A stretch of 52,415 nucleotides of DNA from Planctomycetales bacterium (GTDB lineage: Bacteria > Planctomycetota > Planctomycetia > Pirellulales > Pirellulaceae): assembly GCA_020427005.1 (NCBI GenBank), contig JAGQOY010000025.1, forward strand, positions 1 to 52,415. Direction: 5' to 3'. The position numbers and the translations under genes were made by a program. Below the pieces are notes generated by a model. The model worked only from the letters and a program-made list of their open reading frames with translations. It had not been told where the DNA came from and did not search any database. Below, one piece after another: positions 43,980-51,100 of this stretch; within the stretch, counting starts at the first letter, position 1; the number at the start of each line of letters is the position of its first letter.

Positions 43980-45293
43980 GTGTTGCGATCTTCCTCACTC
44001 AATCAACGTAACGCAAGTTCGATCGGACGACCGGTAAGAATGCGCCGACTGCAATGCTTTCTCCTTGTCTCACTTTTCAGCACTTGGCAATTGGGTTGTC
44101 ATAGCATGCCGGGACTTCATTCGGCAAATTTATCTGGTCCTGGCCAGTACGCATTGAACGGCTCAGACGCATCCACAACTAGTGAACCCGTTTCCAAGGC
44201 TGAGGCGCCTACGTCGCACTCGGCCTACTTTGAAACTACCCCCGGTGTCATTCCAGCAAGCTATTCGGCAGAAGCAAATTTGAATCCAGACCCCTGCTAT
44301 GTGGATCCCAGTTTGGCAGCCAATTGTTGTACGCCTAGCGTGTCTGATTGTTTCCCGGGCCCGGGAGTCATTCCCAATGTACTGAACGTTCAAGAATATA
44401 TTTTTGACGGTGGCGACACGCAGCCCACCATGATTGTACGTCAAGACTATTCTGTGGCAGGCCTTGAACCCACCGATACAGTAGCCTTCTACGAAACACT
44501 TGACGGTAAACAGTGCATCACACCGTCGAATCGGACCGCGATCTATGCGCCTCGCTTTGGATCAGTTCGCCAAGTACACGGTATGCAAGTCGCCAGCAAG
44601 TCCATACTAACGCACCGCGTCGATGCACCGTTGCACATTAGTAGCCTTAATGACCAGGCGCCACCGAGCACCGTCATGCAGCCTCTGGCACCCCAAGGGC
44701 AAGAACGTGTAAGCTTGATCGATGCCTTCCAAGAAAACCGGCATGGAACTCCACTGGAAAGCGTCGTGCCACCTGAGAGAGTCAGTCGGGCCATCTTTGC
44801 GTTCTCCGAAATCAACTTTTTCAGATCTGGGCAATTGGACGGGCTAGAAGTACCCGTGGTAGGGCGTGTTTTGGCGAATGCCCGTACCTGGACCAATCCC
44901 GAATCCTTAGGAGTCATGATTAACGGACAGGAAGCCCTGTACGTCAAAGACTCGGCACGCGCAGAGGACTTCCACGTCTATGATTCTCCAGACGGTAAGT
45001 GCACGTTAAGGCTCTGCAAAGCAGCCTCCCATACAACCGCCAATTCCGGAGATATCGTTAGCTTCAGTCTACGTTTCGACAATCAGGGTGCTCAACCGCT
45101 CGGAAATCTGGTCTTGCTGGATAGCCTCTCTCCCCGGTTGGAGTATATTGAGGGTAGCCAGCAATGTAGCGTAAATGCTAGCTTTACCACGGAACCCAAC
45201 TCCGCAGGTTCATTGTCCCTGAGGTGGGAAATCGAAGCCCCACTAGAACCGCTAAGTGGAGGCGTGATTAGTTTTGACTGCCGTGTGAGGTAA
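43980..45293 (+). CDS. Lipoprotein with C-terminal DUF11-like domain
   Basis: Up to 437 aa. The GTG at 43980 has AAGGA 8 bases upstream; the ATG at 44040 would give a shorter lipoprotein leader (MRRLQCFLLVSLFSTWQLGC, lipobox LGC). A Ser/Thr/Pro-rich stretch follows, with several cysteines around residues 110-125. The middle (about 150-340) is unrecognised. The last 80 residues look like a DUF11/CARDB-type beta sandwich: DIVSFSLRFDNQGAQPLGNL, then VLLDSLSPRLEYIEGS. Such domains are found in surface adhesins. It ends the three-gene exported cassette and is followed by the ADP-ribosylglycohydrolase gene. Confidence 0.7.
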   Translation: MLRSSSLNQRNASSIGRPVRMRRLQCFLLVSLFSTWQLGCHSMPGLHSANLSGPGQYALNGSDASTTSEPVSKAEAPTSHSAYFETTPGVIPASYSAEANLNPDPCYVDPSLAANCCTPSVSDCFPGPGVIPNVLNVQEYIFDGGDTQPTMIVRQDYSVAGLEPTDTVAFYETLDGKQCITPSNRTAIYAPRFGSVRQVHGMQVASKSILTHRVDAPLHISSLNDQAPPSTVMQPLAPQGQERVSLIDAFQENRHGTPLESVVPPERVSRAIFAFSEINFFRSGQLDGLEVPVVGRVLANARTWTNPESLGVMINGQEALYVKDSARAEDFHVYDSPDGKCTLRLCKAASHTTANSGDIVSFSLRFDNQGAQPLGNLVLLDSLSPRLEYIEGSQQCSVNASFTTEPNSAGSLSLRWEIEAPLEPLSGGVISFDCRVR

Positions 45294-45347
45294 ACCTAGT
45301 GTGCGGTTGTGGCTTGATAATTTCAAAGCGCCCAAGCCTAATTCCGC

Positions 45348-46424
45348 ATGCACTCTACTTCTCGACGAAAAGACCATCTTCACGGCCTACTTGCCGGTGT
45401 TGCCATTGGTGACGCCTTAGGTTTTGCGCGCGAAGGTCTACCACGCCGCCGAGCATTAAAGGCCTTTGGTCGACGAGTCGGTTTTCAGTTAGTTCCGGGA
45501 TACGGTTTCTATTCCGACGATACGCAGCTGCTACTTCTTTCTGCCCAATCGTTACTCAACTCGCGAAGTGAACTCAGCACATATCGTCGTGCCTTTAGCT
45601 CCCGACTCAAATGGTTGCCACTAAGCATACCGATTGGGATTGGCAAAGCTACGTTTCGCGCCGCCATGCGAAGTTGGCTTATCGATTTCAATGTGACACC
45701 TGGAGTTAACTCAGCCGGGAATGGCCCGGCCACGCGTGCAATCTTTTTGGCGCTAGGGCTTCATGGCACAGGTCATCGTGTCAGCAAGTGGATCGAGGAT
45801 TCGACCTCGCTCACACACACCGACCCCTTATGTATTGATGCTTGCCGCGTGCTAGGTGAGGCAGCTGAATTGGCGGTAGCCGAATCTGAAAACTTTAATC
45901 CGCACCTTGCGCTTGAAAGAATTATCAAAGAGGCAAGGTTGCCCGAACTCAAGTCCAAGCTGGTTGATTTGCAACCGATGCTTGCGGCTGGTAAAGGCCC
46001 GCGGGCGGTGGCACGTTATTTTGGTTGGCAGGACGGGATCTCGGGGTTTATTGTTCCCACTACAGTCATGGCCCTCTATTGCTTTCTGCGCTACCCCAAG
46101 AACTACCAACGAGCCGTCGAATCGGCCATCTTGCTCGGGGGAGATAGCGATTCATTAGGTGCTATCGCTGGTGGCCTGGTCGGAGCCCACATCGGTTTCA
46201 AACGGCTTCCCCAAGACTTGGTGATTAGACTCGCTGGTGCACCCCACGGTAGGTCATGGATTGCCTCGCTCGCCGAGCGGCTTTCGGATTGGCCACACGG
46301 TTACTCAGATCTTTTTGCGGCCCAAGGTCAACCAACCAGGCCAGTCGGACAACTGTTGCGCAATCTGTTCATAACCGCGGCCGTCTTTACTCACGTTCTC
46401 TTGCGGAAATCCCGTGTTAAATGA
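45348..46424 (+). CDS. ADP-ribosylglycohydrolase family protein (DraG-like)
   Basis: A 358-aa protein. The family pattern is complete: GLLAGVAIGDALGFA at the N-terminus, YSDDTQ (Ser56-Thr59, metal ligands), SAGNGPATRAIFLALGLHG, SLTHTDPLCIDACRVLGEAA and LLGGDSDSLGAIAGGLVGA with the second metal site. These enzymes use two magnesium or manganese ions to remove ADP-ribose from proteins or small molecules. The last 30 residues contain a hydrophobic stretch (LFITAAVFTHVLL) that might anchor it. No partner ADP-ribosyltransferase is seen nearby. Confidence 0.88.
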   Translation: MHSTSRRKDHLHGLLAGVAIGDALGFAREGLPRRRALKAFGRRVGFQLVPGYGFYSDDTQLLLLSAQSLLNSRSELSTYRRAFSSRLKWLPLSIPIGIGKATFRAAMRSWLIDFNVTPGVNSAGNGPATRAIFLALGLHGTGHRVSKWIEDSTSLTHTDPLCIDACRVLGEAAELAVAESENFNPHLALERIIKEARLPELKSKLVDLQPMLAAGKGPRAVARYFGWQDGISGFIVPTTVMALYCFLRYPKNYQRAVESAILLGGDSDSLGAIAGGLVGAHIGFKRLPQDLVIRLAGAPHGRSWIASLAERLSDWPHGYSDLFAAQGQPTRPVGQLLRNLFITAAVFTHVLLRKSRVK

Positions 46425-47045
46425 GACAGAGTTACAGCAGTTGCTCTATTGCTCAATTACGCCGGCAAATTTGACACTTCTCACTAATTGCCGGAATTGC
46501 CGAACGCAACTCACTTTCCCACCGATAGCAAAGTCCTATTCGACGTGACTTTCGGAATGGAGGGTCGGAGTTCCAGCTTTACTCGCGAATCTTCCCGACG
46601 GATGTGTTAGAACAGTCTTCATCTAAGTGTAGCGGTAGCCACAGTGTTTGATGTAGTTTCTACATTCGGGCTCCTTGAATAGGTCGAGAACCTTTCCGCA
46701 GAGTTTCCAAAGGCCCAGAAGTTTGCTCTAGTAACCCGAAGCGTCAGAGCGTCAGCGAGGGGCAGGGCACATCCCTCGCTGACGCTTCGGGTTACTATTT
46801 TAGCAGCCTGCAAGTGCGAGTCGCACGGACGTATAGCGTGTGTTTTCAAGGAAATCATTGAGCAAATGTGCAAAAAAATGCTACTCTTTCGTGAAGTTTG
46901 CTCTAGGCAGCGCTTAGCTGTTCATGCTGAACAGGATTGAAGATCCCGTCGCTGATGTTCGATGTCACCCAAACCGCCTATCATTGCTCGGACTCGGTAG
47001 GCTCCGTGTGTCCGTCCTGTGCATCCCTGTCCGGACAACTCCTTA
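46425..47045. other. Repeat-rich intergenic region
   Basis: About 620 bp between convergent genes. It holds an inverted repeat at 46,731-46,795, a piece of the MITE outer end at 46,796-46,811 and a 14-bp direct repeat at 46,718-46,731 and 46,893-46,906. Open frames here run through the repeats and look non-coding. Confidence 0.5.
46718..46906. repeat. Repeat unit: inverted repeat flanked by 14-bp direct repeats
   Basis: GAAGTTTGCTCTAG occurs at 46,718-46,731 and again at 46,893-46,906. Just inside the left copy begins an inverted repeat at 46,731-46,795. The right arm is the reverse complement of GTAACCCGAAGCGTC-AGCGAGGG; the left arm has an extra 8 bp (AGAGCGTC, a local duplication). The loop contains GGGCAGGG. 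After the right arm, TTTTAGCAGCCTGC matches the outer end of the element at 40,065. The direct repeats may mark an insertion, but the unit is imperfect. Confidence 0.55.
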
Positions 47046-48134
47046 TTACCGATAGCTATCGTGACAATTCAAGCAGCTTTTGCTGAGATCAGATAAGGCT
47101 GCACGTCCTTCGCTGGCGAGACCACCCTGTGTGGCAGCTTTGGCAATTCGACTAGATGCTGCAATCATGCTCTCGGCTAATTGACGATAATCTTCGTCCG
47201 CTGCGTCCGGCATTTCTTCAGCTAACGCGATACGTCCGAGGACTGAGATTAACTCTGAGTTACGTTTGATGATTTCGCGATTTTCGTCAAAATCGCTATC
47301 GCTTGTAGCCAAAGTGTCTAATCCTTCCTTTTGCGATACCTCCAAGAGCGTCATCAAAGGAACACGGTCAATTAATTGCGACAAATCCAAGTCCGAACGT
47401 ACCCGTCCATCTAAGGCTGTCCCATTTAGCAAGTCCGCCAAGTCGAGCAAACGCTGCTTTGCTTCTTGAAAAACCTGCGATGACCCGACTTTTGTGTTGG
47501 CCGCCACTCTAGCCATAAGCTCGCGAGCAATCGAAGCACTGTTTTTCCAGCGTACGTCTTCCGGATAGGTTTCGATAACGGCAAAGAGCACGGCCAGAAG
47601 AGAGAATTCCTTTCTCGCTTCCACAAATCCACCGCTAGCAAATGCGGCCGGATTTGTCACACATTTGTCCAACTTGAGTTTCGCCCCTTTGACTAAATCT
47701 TCTATTGATTCCGGTGAAATCAATCTCCGCCATGAGTCATCTGTATTACTCGGGATAGTTTCCGTATCTAAGTCGCGTTTTTCAGTCTGCTGAGTTGTGG
47801 TTTCGCGAGTCGGAAGAGGGCCGGTAAGCTGCCCTCGAATGTCGTCATAGAAGATGTCCCTGAATTTGTCTTGGTCGAACTTTGGAGCCTCCACTCGTGG
47901 TGGTAACTTCGAGTGTTCTACCCGATTTCCTTGGCCAAAGGCACATCCACAACCTACTGTAGCAAGCCACATCAGGCATGGACATCGCAGAAGTTCGAAC
48001 AACGGATTAGGCAATTGCAAATTCGTTTTTTGGAAATTGCAAGCAGCCAGCACACGCCATTTCAAGCACTGAATGCCCATCCGATTCAGGCCCAAGAAAA
48101 TTAACTGAATTCCAATTCGTGCGCCTGATTTCAT
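47046..48134 (-). CDS. Cytochrome c'-like protein with C-terminal CxxCH
   Basis: About 362 aa from the ATG at 48134. This start follows the stop of the giant gene by 7 bp and has GAGG upstream. A heme-binding motif CLNCH lies five residues from the C-terminus (SCLNCHDSYR), exactly where class II cytochromes c' carry theirs. The middle contains helical blocks (SLLAVLFAVIETYPEDVRW, then ARELMARVAANTKVGSSQVF) seen in planctomycete relatives. The N-terminal export signal is unclear; a Cys-rich hydrophobic segment LMWLATVGCGCAFGQ near residue 55 could be a lipoprotein leader if a later start is used. One heme is expected; the partner is unknown. Confidence 0.7.
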   Translation of the reverse strand: MKSGARIGIQLIFLGLNRMGIQCLKWRVLAACNFQKTNLQLPNPLFELLRCPCLMWLATVGCGCAFGQGNRVEHSKLPPRVEAPKFDQDKFRDIFYDDIRGQLTGPLPTRETTTQQTEKRDLDTETIPSNTDDSWRRLISPESIEDLVKGAKLKLDKCVTNPAAFASGGFVEARKEFSLLAVLFAVIETYPEDVRWKNSASIARELMARVAANTKVGSSQVFQEAKQRLLDLADLLNGTALDGRVRSDLDLSQLIDRVPLMTLLEVSQKEGLDTLATSDSDFDENREIIKRNSELISVLGRIALAEEMPDAADEDYRQLAESMIAASSRIAKAATQGGLASEGRAALSDLSKSCLNCHDSYR

Positions 48135-48141
48135 GTATGCC

Positions 48142-51100
48142 TCAGAGTCTCGGGGTAATTTCCTGTGCAAGTAAGTCGACTAGGTCGCCTAAGGGATCGG
48201 TGAGGGAAACAAGTTCATGGTGGTCCGAACGATAACTTGGGATCGATGGTTGGTACCAGGCAAGTGGCAAGATCTCCAGCGCAGTAGAGTGGTCTGCATG
48301 TTCCATGTTGCTCCGCAATTTGATCTGGGTACACCCATCGAGGCTAGGCAATACGCGATCATCGCTTTGCTCCTGATTGTTGCTTGCTATATCGTAGGCC
48401 AAATTCTGCAAGAATGCGTCGAGGTCTGCTCGACCGCTGCTTTCACCTTCCCCAGACAAGGAATTCAGGTAATTAATAATTACAAGTGCGTCGATGGGTG
48501 CTACAAAACCATCACCATTTACATCGTACATGAAATCGTTTTCGCTACGACGCTCGGGCAATAGGCCTCCTTGACTAACTCGCGGATTATTGAGTTCATT
48601 GATGATTATCAAAACGTCACGTGGCACGACAAATGAGTCTCCGTCAACGTCTTTTCGCTCCACCGAGTTTTGCCAGGGTGCACGCAGTGCCACAGTTTCG
48701 GCTTCCGGATTTGGAGCTTTGGGCTCAGTTAGTCCCACATAGTCTGTAGCGAGGCTATAGAAAGAATAAGTGTGATTATCCTGCCCCGCAAAAACGGCAG
48801 AGGTTTCAAGTGTATTGTCTAACCAAAGGTGGAATGGCCCATGGTTGTCTGACACATAGATATCGTAGGCAGCAATACCAGAGCCTTCTAGCGAGTCGCT
48901 TCCACCCCAGGTGACGGTGAATGACAGGCCTAATTGACTGATAAGAGACTGCACTGCGCTTGAGGGAGTTTCAGAATCAATTGTATTGAGAGTCGTATTG
49001 GTAACGATAGGCTCGTTGGTATCAAAGACTATCGCGGCACTGTTGGCGAAACTGGCTCCCGCCGTCAAGCTTGGGATGGGTTTGGCACGAAAAGACACAA
49101 AACCTTCGCCCGTGTGCTGAGCATCGTTGACAGGCAGGAAACCCGCGAGTGGATCTTCTGGGAAGAGGTTTGTTTCTGCATCGAATGATCTCATCCGCCA
49201 GGTTAATGTACGAGTATCAACATCAAGGCCAATATCTACCGAAACGGGATTTGTGTCTGAAGCAACTAGTGCTACGGTCTGAAAGGCCGTTCGACCGCTT
49301 GGAATCTGAACTGTGGTATTTCCAAATCCAATAGCCACCAGCTCAAGCGTCGCCAGGTCAATTTCGGGAGGCAGCACATCCGTAATGACCACTTCTTGGG
49401 CAGGCAGTGTCAATTCGGCGGGAACTCCAGGCTCCGCTACATTTTCAAAGTGAATGACGAAAGAAATCTCCTTGTCCGGTTGAATGAAACCTTCATCTCC
49501 GAAGCCTGACGTCGATTTGTCATTGGGATCGCGAGAGCGTCCAGCTTGCCCATGAAAAGTGCGTCTGCCCCCGCGAGTACGCTCATCCCCTGAGTCACGT
49601 ATGGCGTCGCGCAGCAGCTGAAAATGCCCTTGTCGCTCAATCTCCTCTTCCTGTTGATCTTTGGAGGCACCTCGATCATCGCGTACTACAAGGTCCAAAT
49701 TGAATGTACTTGTTGGGCTTGAACCTCTGGCCGGCCGTCCAAAAATGTAATCGCCAAGGCGCTGTAGGGCATTTCCCCGACCGATTCTCGTAGGAATTGC
49801 ATCCAAGGCTTCTTCCAGCGAAACACCGTCACCGTTCTTATCGTTAGCGGAGTTGTTTAGCGCAGAGTAAATTGCCGTTGAAAATGCACCGCCATCGTCC
49901 GCATCCACTGATGTCTGGTCCCCGCGCGAGGCGGCTATGACTCGTATTCGATCTAACTGTTCTGGGGTCAGCCCCAAATTATCGGAATTCAATGCGTCAA
50001 CGAGGCCACCGGAAAAACAATTGTCAGCCACAATGATGATGTTTTCAGCTTGCGTTACACTGACATCATGAAGAAACTCGCGGAAGTTGTAGAGGTCATC
50101 ACCGTTGTTCGGGTCTTGATCATCGTTGAGCTGAAATGCTCCATTGCGTCCATCCTTACTTGGATCTCTCGGGTTAAGACCGTTGACTTGCACACCGTGC
50201 CCGGAGTAATGAATGTAAAGGGTATCACCGGGTTGGGCCGATGAGGCCAGAGATTTGACTGCGTCCTGCATTTGTTGTCTTAAAACAGTGGTGCCATTGG
50301 ATGACAGATTTCGATCCACATTCCGATCAGAGATCACCGTTAATTGAGAGTCAGCTGAAACGCTGGAATAGGGTACTTCAGCCGTACGATTTAGAAATGA
50401 GTACGCTCGTCCGAGGTCATTTGCAACGCCAGGCAGGTCGGCGTCAGCTGTGTACTCCGAGACCGCAACAATCAATCCACGTACTTTACCTCCAGTCGTC
50501 GTCTTGTTCGCAGGTTCTTTTTTACCGAGTGCACCACTGGCTTTGCCTATTTCCATTAACAATGCCGGTCGCAACCAGATTCCGGCCGATTCGGGTGCGA
50601 TGTCAGCAGTTGCACTCTGAATGGCGGTGAGCGAGTTTGCCGCCATGAGCTGCAAAAACTCACCCCAGTTGTTTCCTAACTGAGATTGGAGTTGATCAAA
50701 AAATACATTCCACTCTGCGTCGGTCATGCCAACAGGTTTAGCCACCGCACGGATTGAGTTGTAGTCAAGTGGCTCGGCCCCCAACACTGGATTATTGATC
50801 GGCGCCCACAACGCATCCATCGAGAAATCGCCCAAATCTTGCGCCGTTACATACACATGTAGAGTTTGCTGGTCTCCCGCCGGGATCCCTGGCATTGTCG
50901 CTTGCGGAGACATCGCCAGAAACAGTTGTCCCAATACGCCCTGCCCTTGCGGTTCGCGAGCAACGCTCACGGCTCCGGTTGCACGAAGGTCAACTATATG
51001 AACTGGCGCGTCCACATTTCCCCGATTGCCCCACGTGATCGTAAATTCGGATTCTCGATCGACGCGTAAGAATCCAGGGCCGGTCACGGTAAGAAAGAAC

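Noticed and set aside
46619..46873. Minus-strand ORF of 84 codons in the gap after the ADP-ribosylglycohydrolase
   Set aside because: It runs straight through the inverted repeat and has no ribosome binding site or protein-like pattern.
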